6,977 nucleotides of DNA from Planctomycetota bacterium (GCA_024278285.1 JAJRTM010000581.1:1-6977); one strand, 5' to 3'; positions 1-5,843 are shown, counted from the first letter of the stretch. Program-made: numbers and translations. Notes: generated from the sequence alone by a model not told the origin.

Positions 1-77
1 AAATTCGATTCCACCAGTTCACGAACCTGCTGGGTTAGTTGAGAAACCGTCAACGGCTCAAGAGATTGTCGTTCCAT
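1..77 (-). CDS. xseA: Exodeoxyribonuclease VII large subunit, N-terminal fragment
   Basis: Only the first 25 codons are present; the gene continues beyond the left edge. The reverse strand reads MERQSLEPLTVSQLTQQVRE and then LVESN. The stretch LTVSQL, followed by a charged helix ending in LVES, matches the usual start of XseA, where a similar segment precedes the OB-fold that binds single-stranded DNA. In known systems XseA pairs with several XseB subunits and degrades single-stranded DNA from either end in repair and recombination. The ATG is the first methionine in a fitting position, but no clear ribosome binding site is visible in the 20 bases before it. The gene lies downstream of the TIM-barrel gene on the same strand, separated by 205 bp that hold an inverted-repeat element, so co-transcription is uncertain. 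Identification rests on a short segment only. Confidence 0.75.
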   Translation of the reverse strand, partial: MERQSLEPLTVSQLTQQVRELVESN

Positions 78-126
78 AAATACGTTTCAATTATTGTTTA
101 GGTAGGCATTAAGTGCTTGGTTATTC

Positions 127-263
127 CGTAGGATGGCGTGCTTGCACCCATCTTCGCGTGCCGAGTTGTGTTCAATGAAAAATGAGAGACGAATCCGTTT
201 TTATTCACCATCAATATACGTGATGGAAACCGTATTTGAAGGGTGCAAGCACGCCATCCTACG
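127..263. repeat. Inverted REP pair (REPIN-like element 1)
   Basis: Positions 127-149 and 241-263 are perfect inverted copies of 23 bp, separated by 91 bp of unrelated sequence. Each arm starts at its outer side with GTAG (128-131, and CTAC at 259-262 on the other strand). It continues directly into a hairpin. In the left arm GATGG (132-136) pairs with CCATC (148-152) and GTGC (138-141) pairs with GCAC (144-147), with a bulged C at 137 and a TT loop. The right arm forms the same fold with one mismatch. GTAG followed by an imperfect hairpin is the known layout of bacterial REP sequences, and two facing copies make a REPIN/BIME. The element begins 20 bp after the stop of the TIM-barrel gene, so it may also affect its 3' end. 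Calling it mobile is inference. Confidence 0.75.
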
Positions 264-282
264 AGTCAAAAACTTATCAGCG

Positions 283-1080
283 TTATCCCCAGCCGAGTTC
301 TCCGGTGACATTTTTCAAATACATCAACCCCTGCTCGATTTCTTCTCGCGGATGATCGCAGTGGTTGCGTTGTACAACAAGCCAGCCTTTGTAGGGAATT
401 TCGGCCAAAGTTGCCAGCGTTTCGTCCCAGATAACTTCTCCACGACCAAGTGAAACTTCCTGCCCGCCTCCCGAAAAATCTCGCACGGCGTCTCTGGCGG
501 TAAACTGTTTAATATATTGGTGCAAGAAGCGAATCGCTTCCACCGGGTTAATTTCATTTAACGCCATGATCGCGGGGTCGAAATCGATGGCGAGCGGTCC
601 TGTGCGAACACTGTCCAGAAAATCTTTCAAGCATTCAGGCGATTCTCCCATGGGAGTGACCGTCAAAACAACGCCTATATGATTGCCGTACCGAGCCAGA
701 TCGCTGAGCGTTTCGTGTAAACGTTGGAACTCTACGGAATTGCTATCTTCAGGAACCTTTCCGATTTTCAGACACAGATGCGATACCGAAAGCTTACTCG
801 TCAGTTCCATTGCTTCCCGAATCGCAGCGACACGGGCATCCAAATCTGTCTGTTCATATAAAGAGCGTCTGACCGAAAAGGAAACCGAAGCCAATTTTAA
901 ATTCAGTTCTTTAAGCAGATTCGATAAATCTCGCTTGCCGGTTTCGGTGAGTTCACGAGGCTTCAACTCGAGTCGGGCATCAATCCGCACTCCCTGCACT
1001 TGCAACATCGCAGCCGTTTTGAGGGCGGCTCGTAAAGGAAGTTTCAAAGAAGAAGTCGCGATTGCTAATTGTGGTAACAT
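283..1080 (-). CDS. TIM-barrel protein of the sugar phosphate isomerase/epimerase superfamily, possibly inactive
   Basis: This 265-residue protein has the length and pattern of AP_endonuc_2 (xylose isomerase-like) TIM barrels. An N-terminal strand with helix is followed by VQGVRIDAR (28-36, the second strand). LAIDFDPA (163-170) lies at the usual metal-site strand, then come ARDAVRD (195-201), VSLGRGEVIW (209-218) and the final YKGWLVVQR (230-238) with a helix ending in YLKNV. No signal peptide is seen, so it is probably cytoplasmic. Active members bind a divalent metal through Glu, Asp, His and Glu. By motif comparison from memory, only D168 seems kept: the Glu expected in LTVTPMG is Thr142 or a neighbour, the His of the common HARDA is Thr194, and the last Glu is Gln237. 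It may therefore be catalytically dead or have another role. The ATG fits the family start, but only a distant AGGTAAG (about 13 bases away) could act as ribosome binding site. Substrate is unknown. Confidence 0.8.
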   Translation of the reverse strand: MLPQLAIATSSLKLPLRAALKTAAMLQVQGVRIDARLELKPRELTETGKRDLSNLLKELNLKLASVSFSVRRSLYEQTDLDARVAAIREAMELTSKLSVSHLCLKIGKVPEDSNSVEFQRLHETLSDLARYGNHIGVVLTVTPMGESPECLKDFLDSVRTGPLAIDFDPAIMALNEINPVEAIRFLHQYIKQFTARDAVRDFSGGGQEVSLGRGEVIWDETLATLAEIPYKGWLVVQRNHCDHPREEIEQGLMYLKNVTGELGWG

Positions 1081-1157
1081 GAAAAACTTTTGTCTTACCT
1101 AATGGTCAAATTCGTTGCGTCTTGCGCAAATTTATTGGGGGGGGGAAATTGCAGTTA

Positions 1158-1235
1158 GTAGGGTCCGCTATTGCGGACCACCGCACACCATGGGGAAATC
1201 AACTCTTCATCGCGGTCCGCAATAGCGGACCCTAC
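1158..1235. repeat. Inverted REP pair (REPIN-like element 2)
   Basis: Positions 1158-1179 and 1214-1235 are perfect inverted copies of 22 bp with a 34-bp spacer. Each arm is GTAG followed at once by a hairpin: GGTCCGC (1162-1168), loop TATT, GCGGACC (1173-1179). The mirror is GGTCCGC (1214-1220), loop AATA, GCGGACC (1225-1231), then CTAC (1232-1235). The element therefore contains nested palindromes: two 7-bp hairpins, and one long hairpin if the whole unit folds. It lies in the gap between two divergently transcribed genes, so terminating either of them is not its obvious purpose. Family sequence differs from the other two elements in this window, but the architecture is the same. Confidence 0.8.
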
Positions 1236-1456
1236 GACATTTACATTGTAGACCGTTAAAATGCTATCAGGTTGGTCAGTAGACAGGATATCTCGCCTGG
1301 AAAATGATCTCAAGGGTAAGCAGAATTGATTTGAGAACCTCATTGATTTGTTCTGGAACATTTTACACTGGTCAGATGAATTATTTTAGGGTACGATATC
1401 TAAGCGAGTCTATCGCGGGAGTCAGGGCCTCAATACCATCAATAGTTTCATTTAGC

Positions 1457-1461
1457 AGGAG
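1457..1461 (+). promoter_or_regulatory. Ribosome binding site deciding the start at 1469
   Basis: AGGAG lies seven bases before ATG 1469. It selects this methionine over the upstream in-frame ones. The encoded protein then begins with a basic stretch and a hydrophobic segment, as expected for an export signal. Confidence 0.6.
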
Positions 1462-1468
1462 CATAAGA

Positions 1469-1975
1469 ATGACAGCAGTAAAAAACACGAGAATGGTCTG
1501 GTTCACTTGTGGGGTTTTGGGTGGGTTGATGATTTCCTACTTCTGGCCAAGTGAAGTAGCCTTAGCAGATACCGACCGCGATGCTGGCGGCTCGAAATTT
1601 GCGGTGGTGACTGTCAATACAGGAGTCGCGACGGGCGATGCCGTGTTCGTTCTGGACTTCCTGACCGGTCGATTATTCGGAGCGGCAATCAATGCGCAGA
1701 CTGGGAAATTTACTCAGTCTTATGCCAGAAACATTATGCCCGATTTCAACCTCAGTCCAGATATAAAGCCGAGCTTTGTCGTCACCTCGACCAGCCTGTT
1801 TATTTCAACTCGTGGTTCGCGTAAACAGCCTGCTACCAATGGCTTGTGTATTGCAGAACTGAAGACCGGTCGCGTTATTGTGTATGCTTTTCCATATGCG
1901 ACCGATCCGCGCGCCCAGCCATTGGAAACATTGACCATGATCGATGGTTTCAGATTTCGGCAGGGAGTCCAGTAA
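1469..1975 (+). CDS. Small secreted or membrane-anchored protein of unknown function
   Basis: I cannot assign a function to this 168-residue protein. Residues 1-33 look like an export signal: basic residues (K5, R8), a hydrophobic core at about 9-25, and a possible signal peptidase site after ALA at 31-33. The mature part contains two similar beta-hairpin-like segments, VFVLDFLTGRLFGA (59-72) and LCIAELKTGRVIVYA (126-140). Both have the pattern hydrophobic strand, acidic residue, L-x-TGR, hydrophobic strand. They resemble blades of a propeller-type fold, though two are too few for a closed propeller. From memory, short planctomycete proteins with an LDFLTG motif and a similar WP-containing signal region exist, usually annotated as hypothetical. 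The start is set by AGGAG seven bases upstream. It stands alone: the neighbour on the left is divergent, and 572 bp separate it from the convergent BBP7 gene. Confidence 0.75.
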   Translation: MTAVKNTRMVWFTCGVLGGLMISYFWPSEVALADTDRDAGGSKFAVVTVNTGVATGDAVFVLDFLTGRLFGAAINAQTGKFTQSYARNIMPDFNLSPDIKPSFVVTSTSLFISTRGSRKQPATNGLCIAELKTGRVIVYAFPYATDPRAQPLETLTMIDGFRFRQGVQ

Positions 1976-1998
1976 GAAGTTGTGGTTCTTCCTCTATT

Positions 1999-2057
1999 TT
2001 AATGGCTGAAGATTTGAAAAAGCCACGGATGAGCTTAACGTTAGTAGCACGGATAAA
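1999..2057 (+). repeat. Degenerate CCACGGAT repeat, copy 1 (inverted to copy 2)
   Basis: TTAATGGCT, a short A-rich stretch, AGCCACGGATG, and then a second CACGGAT followed by AAA occur in this order. The reverse complement of 2477-2520 shows the same order with a shorter spacing between the last two blocks. Exact shared words are TTAATGGCT, GCCACGGATG and GCACGGAT. From memory, pieces reading CCACGGATG...CACGGAT are dispersed in many bacterial genomes including planctomycetes; this was not searched. Confidence 0.5.
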
Positions 2058-2380
2058 TTCTTCTACAGAAGCAAAACGACAGAAGATGCCCCTTTTCTTC
2101 TTGGTGGCATTGCTAGAAACTCTTGTTTTGACAGTCGTAGCAAAAACTGCAGCTTGAAAATTTACGCAAGGCACAAAAAAGAGTTCTTATTGATTCATTT
2201 GACGTAACAATTCAGAGGAGGTGGCTCGGATCAGATTGTTATTTGAAAGGCTTGAACAGTCAGAGGAATTCTACACAATCTGCTCTCAGAACAGGAAGCG
2301 TCATTCCCAGCCACTCATCATTGAATAGTTACCATTTGACATAAATAATGTCGTTGTTATTTGAGTGGCATTTTTATTGA

Positions 2381-2451
2381 TCTGTATTACTAACGTTAAA
2401 AGTTTACGAACGGCTCGCAAACTTTTAGAAAAAGAGTTTTTGGTTACGGCT
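2381..2451 (+). repeat. Segment resembling the BBP7 upstream region, copy A
   Basis: This segment begins with TCTGTATTACT and ends with GGTTACGGCT. The same two words border 4404-4473 in the same orientation and at nearly the same distance (61 versus 60 bases between their starts). TACGAA and TCGCA are shared in between at matching positions. The two copies flank the BBP7 gene as an imperfect direct repeat about 2 kb apart. The exactly shared parts are short, so a common origin is likely but not proven. Confidence 0.4.
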
Positions 2452-2476
2452 ACCAGAATGAACCAGTCGTGCTGGG

Positions 2477-2520
2477 TTTAATCCGTGCACATCCGTGGCT
2501 CTTTTTCTTTTAGCCATTAA
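2477..2520 (-). repeat. Degenerate CCACGGAT repeat, copy 2 (inverted to copy 1)
   Basis: On the reverse strand this reads TTAATGGCT, an A-rich stretch, GAGCCACGGATG and GCACGGATTAAA. It is the partner of 1999-2057, about 420 bp apart in inverted orientation. It lies 28 bp downstream of the BBP7 stop, so on the minus strand it would be transcribed as part of that gene's 3' region unless termination occurs first. Confidence 0.5.
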
Positions 2521-2547
2521 GTTCTGCGAAGAACCGAAGTTGTTGAG

Positions 2548-4275
2548 TTACCAGTCGATCAGCAGTCCGACAGAAACTCCGCTGAGGCTGATACTGGTTT
2601 TCTTTTTGTTGAGAATGACATTATTATTAATCGTGTAATCAGGCCCGCCCAATGGTGGTGGGTTGGGAACGCGTGCAGCAGTAATGTCGTAGAGAATGTT
2701 ATCTGCAGGGCGGGTGACATCGCCAAACCAGAGGAAATTGTAACCGACAGTCAACGTGACATGGTCTGCCACTTTCACTCTGGCGTCAGCGACCATTTCA
2801 AAACCGGGAGAAAATTCGGTCCCTTTATCCTGGGTGAAATTGTCGTCTCCAACAAAAAGCAGATCATCGACTGATACCTTTGCGTCGTAGGTATTCAGTC
2901 CAAGCATTACTTTGGTATCTACTCCAAACGAAAACTGTTCGTCACCAACGCGTGCCCGTATCCCTGCGGTTGGGCCATAGACTTGATTCTTGGTGACTGA
3001 ATCGATCGTCGAATCTAAATCGCTCCCCAGTTCCGAATTATAAAAATATTCCGCAACGGCTGGGTCGTTTGAGAACGATCCACGCTGAATCATTTGCTCT
3101 CGGAAGTCAAAATAACGGAATCCTAAAGATGAAGAGACTCTGAAACGGTCGGGGCGCTCACGTAACGTCCAGAACATGCTTTGCGAGACACCCCAGGATT
3201 CGGTTTTGTAGTTAACAATATAAGAATCGTTGTAGAGTAAGTAGTAATTGTTCGAATCGGTAACGAGATTTCCTGCATCATCAAACACGTCCGGTGCAAT
3301 TGCCCCATTAACTGTCACAGGAATAACCAATGGGTCAACCCCTGCTCCTCCCCCGGCTCCGGGAACACCAATCAACCCAGTAGGAATGGGAACAAACTGG
3401 TATCCACTTTTTGATCTATTCATCACAAAGAAATCGGTTTCCATTGCTCCGAAAGAAAGGTCAATTCCATAAACACCACGGAAACCATTATTATTGTCGA
3501 GCTGAAAAGCACTTATCGGGGCCAATTGTCCCACTGCAAGCACTGCAACTTGCGAAGGCCCTGTGTCCGAACCGAGAACATCCCCCGTTGTAAACAGGGC
3601 ATTAGCTGCTCCGGTTAACATCAGTTCTTTCTCGGCGTTGGTGAGTCGTGGGAAGATGTCGGGGTCGTTATCATCATCGTTAATTCCATCTGCACCTGCT
3701 ACACCGGTGGCGTTATTAATCACATCAATAACATCGTAAAATATCCCATCACCATTTGCATCAATCAGTTCTCTTTGATTCGCTTCCCAGGTTTGAATAA
3801 GCACTTTCCCATCGGCTGCATTCTTCAAAGCAATATTTTGCAATGCGGTTGCCCCAGCGTCTGTTAATCTTGCACCGTCGATATAAGCAGGGCCGCTAAA
3901 TCCTTCTCCGTCACCCAGCTTCTTCCCTGAACTCCCGATGAATCCTGACCCGGGATCGGAATAACTCCAGTTGAGGTATTCAACGCGACCGTAAGTTTGC
4001 CGAAATGACTGTTTCAGAAAACGATCCAAAGGAGATTCTCTACGATCATCCCAACCCCTGCGAGAGGGTAAATATTCGTAATATTGGGCGCGTCTGGGGA
4101 GTTGGACTTGCTGAATTTGTCCGCGTGGATCGTACCCCGCAGGATATTCACGATAAGCCTGAACAACTCCGGGAGGCCCTTGCGCGTTAAGGCTCTGTTC
4201 AGAATAACTAAATTGAAAAAAGAACACGATGCAGCCAAATGCAACGAGTATTTTTTTTCTTGTTCGTGAAAACAT
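2548..4275 (-). CDS. BBP7 family outer-membrane beta-barrel protein
   Basis: This 575-residue protein has the plan of the planctomycete BBP7 family, presumed outer-membrane beta-barrels of unknown cargo. Residues 1-31 form a signal peptide: basic RTRKK, hydrophobic core LVAFGCIVFFF, and a possible cleavage after LNA. A proline- and tyrosine-rich linker follows to about 85. The barrel begins near YGRVEYLNWSY (95-105) and continues with alternating strands such as SLGFRYFDFREQM (383-395). TLTVGYNFLWFGDVTRPADN (507-526) is the family's most recognisable segment. The chain ends in aromatic GLLIDW, as outer-membrane barrels often do. An acidic insertion at 172-206 carries DANGDGIFYDVID and DGINDDDNDPD, which resemble calcium-binding loops. 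A glycine-rich loop lies near 304-311. The start at 4275 is preferred over an in-frame ATG 34 codons upstream because it has a good ribosome binding site and begins with the signal peptide. The gene is monocistronic by layout. Confidence 0.85.
   Translation of the reverse strand: MFSRTRKKILVAFGCIVFFFQFSYSEQSLNAQGPPGVVQAYREYPAGYDPRGQIQQVQLPRRAQYYEYLPSRRGWDDRRESPLDRFLKQSFRQTYGRVEYLNWSYSDPGSGFIGSSGKKLGDGEGFSGPAYIDGARLTDAGATALQNIALKNAADGKVLIQTWEANQRELIDANGDGIFYDVIDVINNATGVAGADGINDDDNDPDIFPRLTNAEKELMLTGAANALFTTGDVLGSDTGPSQVAVLAVGQLAPISAFQLDNNNGFRGVYGIDLSFGAMETDFFVMNRSKSGYQFVPIPTGLIGVPGAGGGAGVDPLVIPVTVNGAIAPDVFDDAGNLVTDSNNYYLLYNDSYIVNYKTESWGVSQSMFWTLRERPDRFRVSSSLGFRYFDFREQMIQRGSFSNDPAVAEYFYNSELGSDLDSTIDSVTKNQVYGPTAGIRARVGDEQFSFGVDTKVMLGLNTYDAKVSVDDLLFVGDDNFTQDKGTEFSPGFEMVADARVKVADHVTLTVGYNFLWFGDVTRPADNILYDITAARVPNPPPLGGPDYTINNNVILNKKKTSISLSGVSVGLLIDW
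3658..3762 (-). other. Sequence for acidic, calcium-loop-like insertion in the BBP7 protein
   Basis: Residues 172-206 include DANGDGIFYDVID, with D/N/D/G/D spacing like the loop of EF-hand or dockerin repeats, and then DGINDDDNDPD. The segment lies between barrel strands and would face outside or inside the barrel. Calcium binding is inferred from the spacing alone. No full EF-hand helices are evident around it. Confidence 0.4.
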
Positions 4276-4281
4276 ATTGTT

Positions 4282-4287
4282 ATCCTG
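4282..4287 (-). promoter_or_regulatory. Ribosome binding site deciding the BBP7 start
   Basis: On the minus strand CAGGAT lies just before ATG 4275, with AGGA seven bases from it. The upstream in-frame ATG at 4377 would put 34 unlikely residues before the signal peptide. Confidence 0.6.
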
Positions 4288-4403
4288 CCTGCTGAGAAGC
4301 AATTGCTCACCAGTCATGCAGACAATATGTCCCGCACTGTTATTCCTAAACCGGCTGCAGTGAATTTGTTCATTCATCTGTAAGATGCCACTCTGAAGTG
4401 AGT

Positions 4404-4473
4404 TCTGTATTACTGACAGTCACTTTCTGTACGAAATTCGCAGTAGTCAGAAAATGACCGCTCGGTTACGGCT
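4404..4473 (+). repeat. Segment shared with the BBP7 downstream side, copy B
   Basis: This is the partner of 2381-2451, bordered by TCTGTATTACT and GGTTACGGCT. It lies about 130 bp upstream of the BBP7 start, within the probable promoter region. A hairpin overlaps its right end. Confidence 0.4.
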
Positions 4474-4490
4474 GGAAAACAGGCCAGCCG
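4469..4490. other. Seven-base-pair hairpin upstream of BBP7 and argE
   Basis: CGGCTGG (4469-4475) pairs with CCAGCCG (4484-4490) around the loop AAAACAGG. No T run follows on either strand, so it is not a simple terminator. A weaker hairpin ACGGCT/AGTCGT sits at the matching place after copy A near 2446-2470. Confidence 0.45.
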
Positions 4491-4559
4491 CGTGGGGACT
4501 TTGGAATAAATTCCACATAATTCATACGATTCCGCATGCACAGGGCGCGCAGAACCTTA

Positions 4560-4579
4560 TGATAAAATCAGTTTTATCA
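4560..4579. promoter_or_regulatory. Perfect 20-bp dyad, possible operator
   Basis: TGATAAAA (4560-4567) and TTTTATCA (4572-4579) are exact inverted copies around TCAG. The AT-rich dyad is of the size bound by dimeric repressors and lies 121 bp before the argE start. It could regulate argE, BBP7 or both. No regulator gene is in the window, and it does not match an ARG box that I recognise. Confidence 0.35.
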
Positions 4580-4689
4580 GTGGTATCGGTTATGCAGGTC
4601 GATTGACTTGCGCAAAATTGGACGGTTGATGTAAAAAGGTGACGATTATTCCGGATTTGATGCCTTTCGGCTATTCCAGATAATAAAAT

Positions 4690-4697
4690 AGGAGAGA
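4690..4697 (+). promoter_or_regulatory. Ribosome binding site supporting the GTG start of argE
   Basis: AGGAGAG lies a few bases before GTG 4701. It is the strongest ribosome binding site in the window and supports the non-ATG start. No ATG is available near the expected N-terminus. Confidence 0.65.
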
Positions 4698-4700
4698 TAA

Positions 4701-5843
4701 GTGCCTTCGGTAAGAACAATTGAGATTCTCAGCGATTTGGTCCGCTTCCCTTCGGTGAGCTCAACTGAAAACAGATCAATCAGCAGCTATGTGATCAATT
4801 TTCTCGAGCGATTAGGGCTGAAGCCTGAACAAATTGTCTATCAGGATCGAGATGGTGTCGAAAAAGTGAATCTGCTGGCTACTGCAGGACCAGGCAATAA
4901 GCAGGGCGGTTTGGCCTATTGTGCGCATACAGATGTCGTTCCGGTTTCCGACTGGTCATTCGAGGCATCTGGACCTTTCGACTTACATCAGGCAGATCAA
5001 AAACTGTTTGGGCGGGGAAGCTGCGATATGAAAGGTTCGCTCGCCTGTTTTCTGGTTGCGATGGAATCGGTTGATTTGCGCCAGCTCCGTTTTCCTCTTT
5101 CGATCATCTGTACTGCTGATGAAGAAACGGGCTATCAGGGAGCCTCGCAAGTTGCTCAACACTCCAAAATATTTCGCGAGCTATGCAAACAGCAACCCTT
5201 AACAATAATCGGCGAACCAACTTCGTTACAGGTGATTCATGCTCACAAGGGAATTTATTCCTTCAAAGCGACTTCTCATGGGCGAGCCGCTCATTCAAGC
5301 ACGCTGGAAGGAATCAACGCGAATTTGAAAATGATTCCTTTTTTACAGGAGATGAAACAGATTTATGATGAAACCTTCTCTTCCCCCGCCTGGCAGCACG
5401 AAGCGTTTTCGCCAACGGGTATCAGTTGGAACATTGGTATCAATGATTTCACACAAGCGGTGAATATTACGCCGGAACAAAGTGTCTGTACGGTCAGTTT
5501 TCGACCGATGCCCGACCAACAAGCCGATCTTTTAATGCAGCGAGCCAGCGAAGCCGCTGAAAAATGCGGTTTGGATTTTGAAATCCTCTGTCAGGCTCCG
5601 CCGGTTTTTGTGGATGAAAATGCAACACATATTCAACAGATGCTCGAACTGACCGGCAACGATAAATCTCATACGGTTTCTTATGGAACCGATGCAGCGA
5701 TGTTTCTCGAACTGAAAAACCTCGTCATCTGCGGACCAGGCGACATCGCCCAGGCTCACACCGATGATGAATGGATCGATATCGAGCAACTTCAGCAGGG
5801 AGTCGATTTATACAAACGAGCCATCGAAAGATTTTGCCTGTAA
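4701..5843 (+). CDS. argE: Acetylornithine deacetylase (M20 family)
   Basis: This 380-residue zinc hydrolase is about the length of E. coli ArgE (383). It should remove the acetyl group from N-acetylornithine to give ornithine for arginine synthesis, in the cytoplasm. All M20 landmarks are present: AHTDVVPV with H76 and D78, GRGSCDMKG with bridging D109, DEETG with the catalytic base E141 and E142, GEPT with E172, and the last ligand H353 in QAHTDDEW. A dimerisation domain begins near HAHKGIYSF (180-188) and includes GRAAHSS with H198. YGTDAAMF (328-335) and GPGDIAQAH (345-353) favour ArgE over DapE, the nearest alternative. Substrate is nevertheless inferred. The start is GTG behind a strong AGGAGAG. 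The gene is followed by 356 bp before pyrC on the same strand, with a REP element between them. Many planctomycetes are expected to use ArgJ recycling, so its metabolic role deserves care. Confidence 0.85.
   Translation: MPSVRTIEILSDLVRFPSVSSTENRSISSYVINFLERLGLKPEQIVYQDRDGVEKVNLLATAGPGNKQGGLAYCAHTDVVPVSDWSFEASGPFDLHQADQKLFGRGSCDMKGSLACFLVAMESVDLRQLRFPLSIICTADEETGYQGASQVAQHSKIFRELCKQQPLTIIGEPTSLQVIHAHKGIYSFKATSHGRAAHSSTLEGINANLKMIPFLQEMKQIYDETFSSPAWQHEAFSPTGISWNIGINDFTQAVNITPEQSVCTVSFRPMPDQQADLLMQRASEAAEKCGLDFEILCQAPPVFVDENATHIQQMLELTGNDKSHTVSYGTDAAMFLELKNLVICGPGDIAQAHTDDEWIDIEQLQQGVDLYKRAIERFCL

Larger units (their letters stand above)
1081..1468. other. Divergent intergenic region with a G9 tract and REP pair
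   Basis: This region separates the minus-strand TIM-barrel gene from the plus-strand small secreted protein gene. It holds a run of nine G at 1137-1145 and the REP pair at 1158-1235. The remaining part (about 1240-1456) should hold the promoter of the small protein gene. No pair of boxes close to the sigma-70 consensus with proper spacing could be fixed there. The reading frame of the downstream gene stays open upstream to 1304, but that part does not look like protein (see rejected items). Confidence 0.5.
1976..2547. other. Long intergenic region without a convincing gene, with degenerate repeats
   Basis: No open frame here has a good start with a protein-like product. The region separates two convergent genes, so at least two transcript ends are expected, yet no hairpin followed by a clear T run is seen. 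A weak stem AAGAA/TTCTT (1974-1990) follows the stop of the small protein gene. A better stem lies at 2397-2427: nine pairs, one mismatch, three pairs, and loop ACGGC. Inverted copies of a CCACGGAT-containing sequence lie near its two ends. A segment at 2381-2451 resembles the sequence upstream of the BBP7 gene. Confidence 0.6.
4276..4700. other. Divergent regulatory region between BBP7 and argE
   Basis: About 425 bp lie between two divergent starts, so both promoters should be here. The region contains the segment shared with the BBP7 downstream side (4404-4473), a hairpin (4469-4490) and a 20-bp dyad (4560-4579). TTGACT at 4603-4608 resembles a -35 box for argE, but no good -10 box lies 16-18 bases further. 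TTGATG (4657) with GATAAT (4679) is better spaced, but transcription would start on top of the ribosome binding site. No promoter is therefore called. Confidence 0.5.

Noticed and set aside
133..453. Plus-strand open frame of 106 codons over element 1 and the end of the TIM-barrel gene
   Set aside because: It runs through both arms of the inverted repeat and then antisense through a well-supported gene; the product has no protein-like pattern.
1304..1468. Upstream extension of the small secreted protein by 55 residues
   Set aside because: The added part looks non-coding and would bury the signal peptide, whereas ATG 1469 has AGGAG at seven bases.
2002..2157. 51-codon plus-strand frame beginning MAEDLKK with a hydrophobic end
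   Set aside because: It has no ribosome binding site and its start lies inside a degenerate dispersed repeat. The hydrophobic tail alone is not enough to call a membrane peptide.
1950..2174. Minus-strand 74-codon frame over the end of the small protein gene
   Set aside because: It overlaps a better gene and the CCACGGAT repeat; translations of such repeats often look deceptively protein-like.
2221..2328. 35-codon frame from GTG next to a strong AGGAGG
   Set aside because: The GTG overlaps the AGGAGG itself, so that site cannot serve it. The in-frame TTG at 2236 is too far away, and the peptide shows no recognisable features.
2397..2427. Hairpin considered as a terminator for BBP7 or the small protein gene
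   Set aside because: The stem is good (nine pairs, one mismatch, three pairs), but no T run follows on either strand.
4276..4377. 34-residue N-terminal extension of the BBP7 protein
   Set aside because: ATG 4275 has a proper ribosome binding site and starts a clean signal peptide; the extension would place it internally.
4603..4684. TTGACT and TTGATG/GATAAT as argE promoter boxes
   Set aside because: The first lacks a -10 box at normal spacing, and the second would start transcription at the ribosome binding site.
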